Assembly (NCBI RefSeq): GCF_017488845.2
Contig: NZ_CP083370.1
Span: forward strand, 806,001 to 870,000
Reading direction: 5' to 3'
Origin: Ensifer canadensis
Lineage (GTDB): Bacteria > Pseudomonadota > Alphaproteobacteria > Rhizobiales > Rhizobiaceae
DNA length: 64,000 nt
In this document: in pieces, positions 20,006 through 29,010 of the stretch
Layout of the letters: each line of letters opens with the position of its first letter
How positions within the stretch are numbered: the stretch's first letter is position 1
The notes under the pieces: generated by a model
What the model saw: the letters and a program-made list of their open reading frames with translations, nothing else
Told to the model about the DNA's origin: nothing
Databases searched by the model: none
Made by a program: the position numbers and the translations under genes

Positions 20006-22834
20006 ATGATTGAAGTTATTGCCTTAGTCGCTTTTGTTCTGGCGCTCTCCGCCTTTTTCGGCGGCAGGAAGACAGCAGAACGGTTGGACAGCGAAGTCGC
20101 CGCGCTCAAGAAGGAGATCGCGCGATTGACGGCTGCGGCCGGGCTCGCAGCGCCGGAAGGCGATATCGCGTCGGAGCAGGCGGCAGCGCTTTCTGAACGC
20201 TCCGCCGATGCGGTGACCGACGATGATGAAGGCGTCGATGGGCTCTCGGCGAGCGCTCGCGAAGGCGCAAGGATCTTCGGCAATGCCGAACCGACCGAGC
20301 CCGAAACCGCATCCGACGAAGCCGTGGCCGCGAGCGTCGAGGCGACCTCCGTCGATGCAGCGCCATCCCGGCAGGTGGAAAGCCTGGAAAGCCGTCTCGG
20401 TGCCCGCTGGGCCGTCTGGGTCGGCGGCATCGCACTGGCGCTCGGTGGCGTCTTCATGGTCAAGTATTCGATCGACGCCGGTCTTCTGAGCCCTGCCGTC
20501 CGGCTGACGCTGGCCGCACTCTTCGGTTTGCTGCTGGCTGCGGCTGGCGAGGTCATTCGCCGTCGCGCCGTGCCCGTTATCGCCAACGAATTCCAGAATG
20601 CGATGATCCCCGGCATCCTCACTGCCGCCGGTGCCGTCACGTTGTTCGGGGTCGCCTATGCGGCTTATGACATCTATGGCTTCATCGGCACGGCGACGGC
20701 CTTCGTGCTGCTGGCGATGATTTCGCTCGCAACCGTCGGCCTGTCGTTGCTGCATGGGCAGGCGCTGGCCGGCCTCGGCTTGCTTGCCTCGCTGATCACA
20801 CCGTTGCTGGTATCGAGCGATGAGCCGCGCCCCTGGGTTCTCTTCGGCTTCCTGTCGGTCGTGTGGCTCGCGACCTTATTGGCGTCGCGGTTGCGGCGCT
20901 GGATGGTCGTGCCGACGCTCGCCAATGTCGGCATCGGGCTCTGGGGGCTTGCCTATGTCACCGCGGTATCGCCCTTCGACGCGCTGCCGGTCGCCTTTGC
21001 GCTGCTGGTGATGATCCTGGGTGTCGGGCTGGTCTGGCCGGGTGCGATGGACACCGATGCGCCCAGTGAGCCGTTGCCTGAGCCGACGAACCGCCCGATT
21101 GCGGTTGCCGGCCCGTGGGAGAAGCTCTTCACGCCGGCCTATGCCGCCATCAGCGTTTCCGCGGCCATTGCCGCGACCGTGCTCGCTCTGATCTTCATCA
21201 GCCCGGCCGTCAGCGCCGTGGAATATCCCGTCAAGGAGTTCTTCGTCGTGGTCGCGGCCCTGGCCGCACTCGGCGCATGGCGGACGAATGCCGTCTATCC
21301 GGCCCTGCTGTCTGCCCTCGGCGCGATCGTCGGCATCGGCAGCCTGACGGCGCTGAGCGGCGTCCTTGCCTATCTCGACTCTTCGCTTGCCGGTGTTGCG
21401 CCGGAGATCGTTCTGCCCAGCCGAACCGCGACGCTGACGGCCTTGCTGCTGGCAACGCTGTTCGTGCTGTTCGGCGCATTCGTGCTCACCCGCCGCCTGC
21501 GCGAACACCCGCAGTTCGCTATCCTGTGGGCCGGCATTGCCGCCGTCGTTCCGGTTGCTCTGACCACGATGTCATTCCTGATGACCGGCAACTACACCTT
21601 CGATCTGCCGCACGGCCTTTTCGCGCTCGTTGTCGGTGGTGGTCTGCTGGCGCTTGCCGATTGGCTCTATCGCCGTGACGGCGAAGCAGAGGGCGTGGAT
21701 ATCGCCTCGAGCCTTCTGGTTACCGGCTCCTTTGCGCTCTTCGTGATCGCCTTGCATGCCTGGACCGATGGCCTCGTCACCACCCTGGCGATTGCGCTGC
21801 TTGGGACTGCCTATGCCGGCGCGACCCGTGTTCGGACCTGGCCAATCCTGCCCTGGATGACCGGCGCAGCGGCGATCGTCGTTCTTGGCCGTATCGCCTG
21901 GGAGCCGACGATCGTCGGCGCTGAAAACCTCGGCACCACGCCGGTGTTCAATGCGCTGTTGCCGGGCTACGGCATTCCCGCGCTCTTGCTTGTCGCCTCT
22001 GCCTATCTCGTCCGATCCTGGCCGGATGTGCGTGTGCGCAACCTGCTGCAGGCCCTGGCGAGCCTCTTCGTGCTGTTGACGCTGGCGATCCTCGTTCGCC
22101 ATGCCATGAACGGTGGCGTGCTCGACAGCGCCGTACCGACGCTTGGCGAGCAGTCGATCTACACGTTGCTGGCGATCGGTGCCTCGGGTGTGTTCATGAC
22201 GCTGGACATGAAGTCACCAAGCCCTGTCTTCCGCTACGGCGGCATGGGGCTTGGCGTGTTCTCGATGCTCTCGGTTCTCTCAGCGCATCTCTTCGGGCTC
22301 AATCCGTATTTCAGCGGCGAACTCTTGGGGGCCATCCCGTTCTTCGATCTGCTTTTGATCGGCTATCTCCTGCCGGGCATCGGTTATGCGGGCCTTGCCT
22401 GGTATGCGCGCGGCAAACGACCATTGCCCTACGTCATGGCGCTCGCCGTCAGTGGCGCGATCCTCGCTTTTGCATGGGCAACGCTTTCCGTCCGGCGCCT
22501 CTGGCAGGGGGAGAACATCGTGGACTGGAAAGGCTTCCTGCAGGGTGAGACCTACACCTATTCGGTCGTCTGGCTGGTGCTCGGCGTGCTGCTTTTGGTG
22601 TTCGGCTCGCGCTTCAATGCCAAGAGCATTCGCATCGCCTCGGCCGTGCTGGTCTTCATTGCCGTTCTGAAGGTCTTCCTGATCGACATGTCCAATCTCG
22701 AGGGCTTCCTGCGCGCGCTCTCCTTCATCGGGCTCGGCGGCGTTTTGATCGGCATCGGGCTGTTCTACCAGAAGATCCTTTCGGGCGTCGGCGTGACGCG
22801 GCAGTCGTCTGCTGCGCCGACACAGCCGCAATAG
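20006..22834 (+). CDS. Large DUF2339 membrane protein
   Basis: Unknown function. 942 aa. It has an N-terminal membrane helix (1-20), a short coiled coil (about 27-45, ERLDSEVAALKKEIARL), an Ala/Glu-rich cytoplasmic or periplasmic linker (46-130), then the DUF2339 signature starting RWAVWVGGIALALGGVFMVKYSIDAGLLSP and roughly 25 closely packed hydrophobic helices to the C terminus. The ATG at 20006 follows AGGGGAAA. It is followed 9 nt later by the HD gene, so the two may form an operon. Multi-span size suggests a transporter or envelope role, but this is only inference. Confidence 0.88.
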   Translation: MIEVIALVAFVLALSAFFGGRKTAERLDSEVAALKKEIARLTAAAGLAAPEGDIASEQAAALSERSADAVTDDDEGVDGLSASAREGARIFGNAEPTEPETASDEAVAASVEATSVDAAPSRQVESLESRLGARWAVWVGGIALALGGVFMVKYSIDAGLLSPAVRLTLAALFGLLLAAAGEVIRRRAVPVIANEFQNAMIPGILTAAGAVTLFGVAYAAYDIYGFIGTATAFVLLAMISLATVGLSLLHGQALAGLGLLASLITPLLVSSDEPRPWVLFGFLSVVWLATLLASRLRRWMVVPTLANVGIGLWGLAYVTAVSPFDALPVAFALLVMILGVGLVWPGAMDTDAPSEPLPEPTNRPIAVAGPWEKLFTPAYAAISVSAAIAATVLALIFISPAVSAVEYPVKEFFVVVAALAALGAWRTNAVYPALLSALGAIVGIGSLTALSGVLAYLDSSLAGVAPEIVLPSRTATLTALLLATLFVLFGAFVLTRRLREHPQFAILWAGIAAVVPVALTTMSFLMTGNYTFDLPHGLFALVVGGGLLALADWLYRRDGEAEGVDIASSLLVTGSFALFVIALHAWTDGLVTTLAIALLGTAYAGATRVRTWPILPWMTGAAAIVVLGRIAWEPTIVGAENLGTTPVFNALLPGYGIPALLLVASAYLVRSWPDVRVRNLLQALASLFVLLTLAILVRHAMNGGVLDSAVPTLGEQSIYTLLAIGASGVFMTLDMKSPSPVFRYGGMGLGVFSMLSVLSAHLFGLNPYFSGELLGAIPFFDLLLIGYLLPGIGYAGLAWYARGKRPLPYVMALAVSGAILAFAWATLSVRRLWQGENIVDWKGFLQGETYTYSVVWLVLGVLLLVFGSRFNAKSIRIASAVLVFIAVLKVFLIDMSNLEGFLRALSFIGLGGVLIGIGLFYQKILSGVGVTRQSSAAPTQPQ

Positions 22835-22843
22835 GTTGATGCC

Positions 22844-23500
22844 ATGACTCGTAATTTTGCATTGGCGGCGGCATTCGCGCCGCATGCTGATCTCGCCGCC
22901 GTTCTCCTGCCGCATGCTTTTGCGGCAGATGACGGTTCGCATGATGCATCCCACCTGATCCGGGTCTGGAAGAACGCCGCCCGCATCCATGCCGAAGAGG
23001 GTGGTGACGAACGCGTGCTCTCCGCAGCCGTGTTGCTGCACGATTGCGTTTCTGTCGAAAAGAACTCGCCGCATCGCACGCAGGCCTCAAGGCTTGCGGC
23101 TGAAAAAGCCGCCGACATCCTGCGCGATCTCGGCTGGTCGGCTGAAGCCATATCGTCCGTCGCCCATGCAATTCTCACCCACAGCTTTTCGGCCAGCATC
23201 ACGCCCGAGACGATCGAGGCGAAGATCCTGCAGGATGCAGACCGACTGGATGCGATCGGCATGGTCGGCGCTGCCCGCTGCTTCTACATCGCCGGGCGCA
23301 TGGGCAGCGGCCTTTACGATCCGCTCGATCCGCTGGCAGAGGATCGAGAGCTCGACGACAAGGCCTTTGCCATTGACCATTTCGAGACCAAGCTGTTCAA
23401 GCTGGCCGATGGATTTCAGACGGCTACCGGTCGCAGGCTGGCGCTCGAACGCCAGCAACGGCTGCGCGATGTGCTTGCCATGATGCTGGATGAAATCTAA
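22844..23500 (+). CDS. HD-domain phosphohydrolase
   Basis: 218-aa metal-dependent phosphohydrolase. The HD set is visible: H37 (DASHLIRVW), H66-D67 (LLHDCVSVE) and D131/D133 (QDADRLDAIG). It resembles the YedJ/YpgQ-like group of small HD proteins. The substrate is unknown. It starts 9 nt after the DUF2339 stop; the MOSC gene follows after 79 nt. Confidence 0.88.
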   Translation: MTRNFALAAAFAPHADLAAVLLPHAFAADDGSHDASHLIRVWKNAARIHAEEGGDERVLSAAVLLHDCVSVEKNSPHRTQASRLAAEKAADILRDLGWSAEAISSVAHAILTHSFSASITPETIEAKILQDADRLDAIGMVGAARCFYIAGRMGSGLYDPLDPLAEDRELDDKAFAIDHFETKLFKLADGFQTATGRRLALERQQRLRDVLAMMLDEI

Positions 23501-23579
23501 GCCTTTCAATCCATTACCGCCGTCCTGTGAATCAGATCGCGAACGGCCTGAATCTGTTTCTCAACGTGGAGCGTTTTCG

Positions 23580-24428
23580 ATGAAGGTGACCGGACTGAAC
23601 ATTCATCCGCTGAAGAGCGGCCGGGCGATCCCGCTTGAGACGGTCACCGTCAATCTCGATGGTTTCGAGGGCGACCGCCGTTTCATGCTGGTGGAGCCGG
23701 ATGGGCGTTTCATCACCCAGCGCGAGCTGCAGACGCTGGCACAGGTCGAGGCAAACCACATTGATGGCGGCGTGCAGCTGAAGATGGGCGACAAGGCACT
23801 CATCGTGCGCTTCGATCCTGACCAGCGGCTCGACGTGCGCGTCTGGGCAAGCGACGTCGATGCGGCAGTGGCCGACGATGCAACAAACGAGACGCTGTCG
23901 GGCTGGTTCGGCCGGCCCGTCAAGCTTGCCCATATGGATGCTTCGGCGGAGCGTTTCGTCGGTGCCGAGTGGGCCGGCACGGCAGCACCCGTCGGTTTTG
24001 CTGATGGCTTTCCGGTGCTGATCACCACCACAGGCTCGCTTGCCGATCTGAACCGTACACTTGCGGAGAAGGGGCAGGAGCCCGTCGGCATGGACCGGTT
24101 CCGCACCAACATCCTGCTCGATTGCGATGAGGCCTGGGACGAGGATTTCTGGGAGAGCCTGGAGATCGGCGGCATCCGCTTCGATTTCGTCAAACCCTGC
24201 GCCCGCTGCATCATGACCACCCAGGACCAGATCACCGGCGAACGCATCGGCGGCAATCCGATCCAGGGCCTCGCCGAAAAGCGCATGTCGGCCGACCGCC
24301 GCGTGGCGGGCGTGCTGTTCGGTTGGAACGTCGTGCCGCGCGGCGAAGGAACCTTGAAGCTCGGCGACGAGGCGCGGATTGTCGACCGGCGCCGGGAGCG
24401 CTGGCCGATGAAGGTGCGCGCTTCCTGA
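23580..24428 (+). CDS. MOSC domain protein (YcbX-like)
   Basis: 282 aa: an N-terminal MOSC beta-barrel domain (LNIHPLKSGRAIPLE, 7-21; GFEGDRRFMLVE) and a C-terminal MOSC domain with the CARC pair near residue 209 (VKPCARCIMTTQD), where a Cys can bind the molybdenum cofactor sulfur. YcbX-type proteins reduce N-hydroxylated compounds as part of a molybdoenzyme system; here no reductase partner is fused or adjacent. Start at the ATG 23580 after a CGTGGAG ribosome site. Confidence 0.88.
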   Translation: MKVTGLNIHPLKSGRAIPLETVTVNLDGFEGDRRFMLVEPDGRFITQRELQTLAQVEANHIDGGVQLKMGDKALIVRFDPDQRLDVRVWASDVDAAVADDATNETLSGWFGRPVKLAHMDASAERFVGAEWAGTAAPVGFADGFPVLITTTGSLADLNRTLAEKGQEPVGMDRFRTNILLDCDEAWDEDFWESLEIGGIRFDFVKPCARCIMTTQDQITGERIGGNPIQGLAEKRMSADRRVAGVLFGWNVVPRGEGTLKLGDEARIVDRRRERWPMKVRAS

Positions 24429-24457
24429 ACCGGCGGAAGCCACCTACGATCTCCGCC

Positions 24458-25450
24458 TCAGAACCAGGGCGTTACGCCGAGCAGCTTTGCCCCGAGGTCC
24501 GAGAGGTTGGCGGGCGTGGCGTTGTGCTTTTCCCATTCGCGCGGATCGCCCGGAAAGGCGTCGCGCTTCGGATGGTCGAGCTCCCGCCAGAGCCGCACGC
24601 GTTCTTCGCGTTCGGCTCTGTTGTTCCACTTGGCTGGATGCATGGAGATGTACTGTGCCATGCGAACCCTGCCATCGGAATGGTTGGGCCGGACGCCGTG
24701 GGCAAGCAGGCTGTTGAAAATCATCAGGTCACCTGCCTCCATCTCGATATTGACGGTCGAAAGGCCTGACATGTCGGGGTGCATGGGGTCTCTGTCCGCC
24801 GGTTGGGTCTTTTCCCAGGTGGCGAAGTTTTCAAACAGCTCAGGAACACACTGAAAGCCGCCGACATCGCCATCCTGCTTCTGCAGGCTGAGCACGCCCT
24901 GGACGCCGATCGGCAGCGGACGGATCGAGGTGTCGACGTCCCAATGAATGAAACCGTTGGGATTTCCCTTGACCCTTTTCGGCGGGTTGAGGTTGGCGCG
25001 GTCGATCGTCACCCAAAGATCCTCCCGGTCCCAGATATCGACGAAGGCACCATAGATGCGCGGTTCCTGGCGATTGTCCCAGAGATATTGGTGATTGTAG
25101 ATCTCCAGCATGCCGGTGTTGTTGAGTTCCTTCATCTTGTGTTCGCGGCGCTGCGGCGCGTACCAGGTCGAAGGGTCGGCTGGATCCTTCTCGTCGAAGC
25201 GCCAGAGCAGTTCGACGAGCCGCTCGACATTGGCTGCCGGCACGGCCTGCCGGACGATCACGTAACCCTTGGTGATCCAGTGCTGCCAGTCCTCCTCCGA
25301 GAGCACGCGCAACGGGAGGCGCTTCTTGATGTCCTTCAGTTGGGTTTCGGCGGCGGCTGTGGGGTGGCTGTCTCTGAGCATGCGCAAGGCCTCCTGTGCA
25401 TCTGCGTCTTTCTGTCGATGCAGGCAGATTAGGCGTTCCGTGGCTGGCAT
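24458..25450 (-). CDS. Phytanoyl-CoA dioxygenase (PhyH) family oxygenase
   Basis: Fe(II)/2-oxoglutarate oxygenase, 330 aa. The iron triad is HWD (H169, D171) and H251 in LLAHGVRPNHSDGRVR, with R261 or R263 to bind 2-oxoglutarate. Substrate unknown. Start at the ATG 25450; a TTG at 25468 is in frame. It is divergent from the AraC gene across 60 bp and converges on the MOSC gene, so AraC is its likely regulator. Confidence 0.88.
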   Translation of the reverse strand: MPATERLICLHRQKDADAQEALRMLRDSHPTAAAETQLKDIKKRLPLRVLSEEDWQHWITKGYVIVRQAVPAANVERLVELLWRFDEKDPADPSTWYAPQRREHKMKELNNTGMLEIYNHQYLWDNRQEPRIYGAFVDIWDREDLWVTIDRANLNPPKRVKGNPNGFIHWDVDTSIRPLPIGVQGVLSLQKQDGDVGGFQCVPELFENFATWEKTQPADRDPMHPDMSGLSTVNIEMEAGDLMIFNSLLAHGVRPNHSDGRVRMAQYISMHPAKWNNRAEREERVRLWRELDHPKRDAFPGDPREWEKHNATPANLSDLGAKLLGVTPWF

Positions 25451-25468
25451 GTTGCCTTCGTACGGCAA

Positions 25469-25484
25469 AGATTGGTACTAATCT
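25469..25484. promoter_or_regulatory. Candidate operator between the PhyH and AraC genes
   Basis: AGATTGGTACTAATCT is symmetric at 14 of 16 positions and lies in the 60-bp divergent gap, where both promoters must be. The AraC protein encoded at 25511 is the natural candidate to bind it, though AraC proteins more often bind direct repeats. Confidence 0.4.
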
Positions 25485-25510
25485 GGCGTCATGATCCAGA
25501 TGAGCGCAAT

Positions 25511-26377
25511 ATGAAGGCCGTTCTGCAGAAGATCCCAAGGCCCACGGAAGCATCCTCCATCCTTCTCGACCGACGGCTTGACGATTGCATCCCGTTTCAG
25601 TGGCATCACCATCCGGAATTCGAGCTGACCCTTACGCTGAACTCGCGCGGCCAGCGTTTCGTCGGCGACCACATCGGCACCTATGATGATGGCGATCTCG
25701 TGCTGGTCGGGTCGAACCTGCCGCACACATGGCATTCCGCGTCCAAGGTCGATGAGGGGGCGCCCCATGTGGCGCTGGTACTCTGGTTCCACCCGGAATG
25801 GGTGGAGCGGATGCAGGACGGCTTTGTCGAGCTCGGTGGCGTGCGGGCAATGTTCGATCGCTCCGCGCCCGGCCTGCAATTCTCGCAAGGAGCAGCCCGT
25901 CGCGTTCGGCCGCTGTTCGAGCGCCTGCGTACGCTCGAGCCTGAAGAGCGGTTGCCGGATGTCCTTGCGCTGCTGACGATCCTTGCGCGGGACGAGCATG
26001 TAACGCCATTGTCTAACCGGGTCGTCGCGCCCTCGGGCAGGGCCGTCGATCGTGGTCGCCTCGACCGCGTGCTCGATCACATCCACCTCACCTATGCCGA
26101 AAGCCCTTCGATGGACGAGCTTGCGGATATTGCCGCCCTCAGTCTCTCGGGCCTGCACCGCCTGTTCCTGCGCCATCTCGACATGCCGATCTCGGAGTAT
26201 CTGATGCGGCTGAGGATCGGCGAGGCCTGCGCGCTTCTATCCGGCTCCGGAAAATCCATCGCTCATGTGGCCGAGGCGGTCGGCTATCGCTCGATCGCCA
26301 ATTTCAACCGGCAGTTCAGGGTCCAGAAGGGTATGACGCCACGACTGTTTCGCCAGCGGTTTCAGCATGTCCGATGA
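25511..26377 (+). CDS. AraC-family regulator with cupin sensor domain
   Basis: 288 aa. The N-terminal cupin has QWHHHPEFELTLTLNSRGQRFVGD (about 30-53) and a PHTWHS strand; the C-terminal pair of helix-turn-helix motifs (about 190-288) contains YAESPSMDELADIAALSLSGLHRLF and SIAHVAEAVGYRSIANFNRQFR. A His-rich cupin suggests a small-molecule sensor. Likely controls the divergent PhyH oxygenase and possibly the MFS gene downstream. Confidence 0.9.
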   Translation: MKAVLQKIPRPTEASSILLDRRLDDCIPFQWHHHPEFELTLTLNSRGQRFVGDHIGTYDDGDLVLVGSNLPHTWHSASKVDEGAPHVALVLWFHPEWVERMQDGFVELGGVRAMFDRSAPGLQFSQGAARRVRPLFERLRTLEPEERLPDVLALLTILARDEHVTPLSNRVVAPSGRAVDRGRLDRVLDHIHLTYAESPSMDELADIAALSLSGLHRLFLRHLDMPISEYLMRLRIGEACALLSGSGKSIAHVAEAVGYRSIANFNRQFRVQKGMTPRLFRQRFQHVR

Positions 26378-26483
26378 GTGGCTTCCGGCCTCATCAATTC
26401 CGGTGATCGCGTCGTCAATTTAATTGGCTTTTATCTATTTTAGCGTCCGCGTAGGGTCGCGCTTCGTCATCAGGAGAAAACCC

Positions 26484-27706
26484 ATGTCCGCCATTTCGGG
26501 AGCATCCGCGCCGTCGAGCGTTCGCCAGGAAATGCCTTGGCTGATTATTGTCGCCGGTTCGCTCGTTGCGATGCTCACCTTCGGTCCTCGCTCGGCGATG
26601 GGCTTCTTCCAGCTGCCGATGCTTGCCGAGACCGGTTGGGACCGCACGACCTTCGGTCTGGCAATGGCGTTGCAGAACCTCTGCTGGGGGCTGAGCCAGC
26701 CCTTCTTCGGCGCGATCGCCGACAAGTTCGGCACCTGGCGCGTGCTGACCATGTCGGGGCTTCTCTACGCCTCCGGCCTGTTCATCATGGCCCACGCCAA
26801 TGCGGCGATCTGGTTGCACATCGGTGGCGGCGTCTTGATCGGCATGGCTGTCGGCTCCGGTTCGTTCGGCATTCTGCTCTCCGCATTCGCCCGCAACGTC
26901 ACGCCGCACCAGCGCTCCATGGCCTTCGGCATCTGCACGGCGGCAGGGTCCGCCGGCATGTTTCTGTTCGCGCCTCTGAGCCAGGGGCTGATCTCCGCCT
27001 ATGGCTGGTCGGACAGCCTTGTCTATCTCGGGGTGTTGATGTTGCTGGTGCCGTTGTTCGCCATTCCGTTGCGTGGAAACGCTTCCTCCGGCCGGCAGAC
27101 GGAAGCGCAGTACAAGCAGTCGATCGGTCAGGCGCTGAAGGAAGCGCTCGGCCACAAGAGCTACCTGCTACTGGTCTCCGGTTTCTTCGTCTGCGGCTAC
27201 CAGGTGGCCTTCATCACCGCGCATTTCCCTGCTTATATCGGCGACATCGGCATCGACGCCCGCTATGCGGTAATCGCGCTGGCGCTGATCGGGTTCTTCA
27301 ACATCATCGGCTCGCTGTCGGCCGGCTTCATCGGCCAACATTATTCCAAGCCCTATTTCCTGGCGCTGATCTACATTGCCCGGTCGGTCGCGGTCACCGC
27401 CTTCCTGCTGCTGCCGCAATCGCCGACCTCGGTCATTGTCTTTGCAATCGTCATGGGCTTGCTCTGGCTTTCGACCGTGCCGCCGACAAACGCGCTCGTT
27501 GCCATCATGTTCGGGTGCTCGGCGGCATCGTCTTTCTCTCGCACCAGGTGGGTTCGTTCCTGGGCGTGTGGATGGGCGGATACCTCTATGACCGCTTCGG
27601 CTCCTATGATCCGGTATGGTGGCTAGGCGTGGCGCTCGGCCTGTTTGCGGCCGTCGTTCATTGGCCGATCGAGGAGAAAGCCGTTCCCCGGCCTGCCATG
27701 GCCTGA
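26484..27706 (+). pseudogene. MFS transporter broken by a frameshift
   Basis: Reads as a 12-helix major facilitator protein from the ATG at 26484 (AGGAGA ribosome site) through PPTNALVAIMFG at 27513. There the frame shifts: the same frame continues with unrelated residues to a stop at 27626, while the +2 frame continues the transporter as VLGGIVFLSHQVGSFLGVWMGG to a stop at 27706. Relatives usually have four to five extra residues (a TR-x-x-G type loop) between MFG and LGGIVF, so 13 or 16 nt seem to be missing at 27513-27515. As written the protein loses its last two helices. This is either a real inactivating deletion or a sequence error. It follows the AraC gene and may have served the same pathway as the PhyH oxygenase. 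Confidence 0.8.
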
Positions 27707-27716
27707 AGAAATCCGT

Positions 27717-27749
27717 GAACGGGGCGTCGCAAAATGCGACGTTCCGTTC
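27717..27749 (+). terminator. Terminator after the MFS gene
   Basis: GAACGG-GG-CGTCGC (27717-27730) pairs with GCGACG-TT-CCGTTC (27736-27749) across AAAAT, 14 pairs including two G-U. The tail is T-rich but has no long T run. Confidence 0.5.
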
Positions 27750-27791
27750 TTGAATTCTGTCACAAAACTTTCTAAATCAATCCATGCGGCT

Positions 27792-27821
27792 TTGCCGCTT
27801 TTGTTTTGGTTCAATTATGCT
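27792..27821 (+). promoter_or_regulatory. Putative nadABC promoter
   Basis: TTGCCG (27792-27797), 18-nt spacer, TATGCT (27816-27821). The -10 box lies inside the operator palindrome, so repressor binding would block RNA polymerase. Confidence 0.4.
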
Positions 27822-27839
27822 CATTTTGAGCATAATTGA
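27811..27839. promoter_or_regulatory. NAD-biosynthesis operator (NadQ-type) upstream of nadA
   Basis: TCAATTATGCTCA (27811-27823) and TGAGCATAATTGA (27827-27839) are perfect 13-bp arms around TTT, ending 36 nt before the nadA start. NadQ repressors of alphaproteobacteria are described as controlling nadABC, and a NadQ-like gene lies nearby at 32180-33175. Confidence 0.75.
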
Positions 27840-27875
27840 AGAGCCGCCCAGGAGAGGGGCGGAGAGGAGATCTCG

Positions 27876-28955
27876 ATGACGCGCCTTGACACCCGCACGC
27901 AGGCCGTGGCGAACCCGGTTCTTGTAAGCGCCGCCCAGCGCTTCGGCGTCATCGAAAGACCCGAGCTTGCTTTCACACCCGCAGTCGCGCGCGAGACGGA
28001 GCATCTTTACGAGAAGGTGAAGGATTTCATTCCGGCGATCGAGTGGCCGGTCTATGCGCCTTACGTTCACGCCATCAACCGGCTGAAGAAAGAGCGCAAC
28101 GCCGTCATCCTCGCGCATAACTACCAGACGCCCGATATCTTCCATTGCGTCGCCGATATCGTCGGGGACTCGCTGCAGTTGGCGCGCGACGCCAGCAAGG
28201 TCGATGCCGAGATCATCATCCAATGCGGCGTTCACTTCATGGCGGAGACCTCCAAACTGTTGAGCCCGGAAAAGACCGTGCTGATCCCTGATGGAAAGGC
28301 CGGCTGCTCGCTGTCGGAATCGATTACCGGCGCGGATGTACGGTTGCTGAAGCAGCGTTACCCCGGCGTTCCCGTCGTCACCTACGTCAACACCTCCGCC
28401 GACGTGAAGGCCGAGACGGATATCTGCTGCACCTCGTCGAACGTGCTTGCGGTCGTTGAGAGCTTCGCATCGGACACGGTGCTGTGCATCCCGGACGAAT
28501 ATCTGGCCATGAACGTCGCACGCCAGACCAACAAGAAGATCCTGACCTGGAAGGGCCACTGCGAGGTGCATGAGCGCTTCACCGCCGCCGAACTGCTGGC
28601 CTACAAGGAAGCCAATCCGGGCATCGAGATCATCGGCCATCCCGAATGCCATCCGGATGTGATTGCCGTTTGCGATTTCGCCGGCTCGACATCGGGCATG
28701 ATCAACTACGTCAAAGACCACCGGCCGTCGAAGGTCCTGCTCGTCACCGAATGCTCGATGGCATCGAACATCCAGGCCGAGATCGAAGGCGTCGAGTTCA
28801 TCAAGCCCTGCAATCTCTGTCCGCACATGAAGCGCATCACGCTGCCGAAGATTCTCGACAGCCTGCTCACCATGACGGAAGAGGTTCTGGTCGATCCGGC
28901 GATCGCCGATCGGGCGCGCCTTGCAGTCGAACGCATGGTCAACCTCAAGCAATAA
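27876..28955 (+). CDS. nadA: Quinolinate synthase
   Basis: Condenses iminoaspartate with dihydroxyacetone phosphate to quinolinate, the second step of de novo NAD synthesis. 359 aa, an oxygen-sensitive [4Fe-4S] enzyme: the three cluster Cys are C117 ([11 protein letters not shown]), C229 ([12 protein letters not shown]) and C315 (NLCPHMKR). HNYQTPDI (81-88) and SNVLAVVE are typical. First gene of nadABC, behind the 29-bp palindrome, with a GGAGAGGGGCGGAGAGGAG leader as ribosome site. Confidence 0.97.
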   Translation: MTRLDTRTQAVANPVLVSAAQRFGVIERPELAFTPAVARETEHLYEKVKDFIPAIEWPVYAPYVHAINRLKKERNAVILAHNYQTPDIFHCVADIVGDSLQLARDASKVDAEIIIQCGVHFMAETSKLLSPEKTVLIPDGKAGCSLSESITGADVRLLKQRYPGVPVVTYVNTSADVKAETDICCTSSNVLAVVESFASDTVLCIPDEYLAMNVARQTNKKILTWKGHCEVHERFTAAELLAYKEANPGIEIIGHPECHPDVIAVCDFAGSTSGMINYVKDHRPSKVLLVTECSMASNIQAEIEGVEFIKPCNLCPHMKRITLPKILDSLLTMTEEVLVDPAIADRARLAVERMVNLKQ

Positions 28956-28959
28956 CACC

Positions 28960-28980
28960 TGCCGGGCGAAAGGCCCGGCA
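28960..28980 (+). other. Hairpin between nadA and nadB
   Basis: TGCCGGGC (28960-28967) and GCCCGGCA (28973-28980) form a perfect 8-bp stem with loop GAAAG, 5 nt after the nadA stop. No T tract follows, so it more likely tunes mRNA stability between cistrons than ends transcription. Confidence 0.55.
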
Positions 28981-29010
28981 TACAAGCATGCGCTGGAGGA
29001 GAGCCGCACC

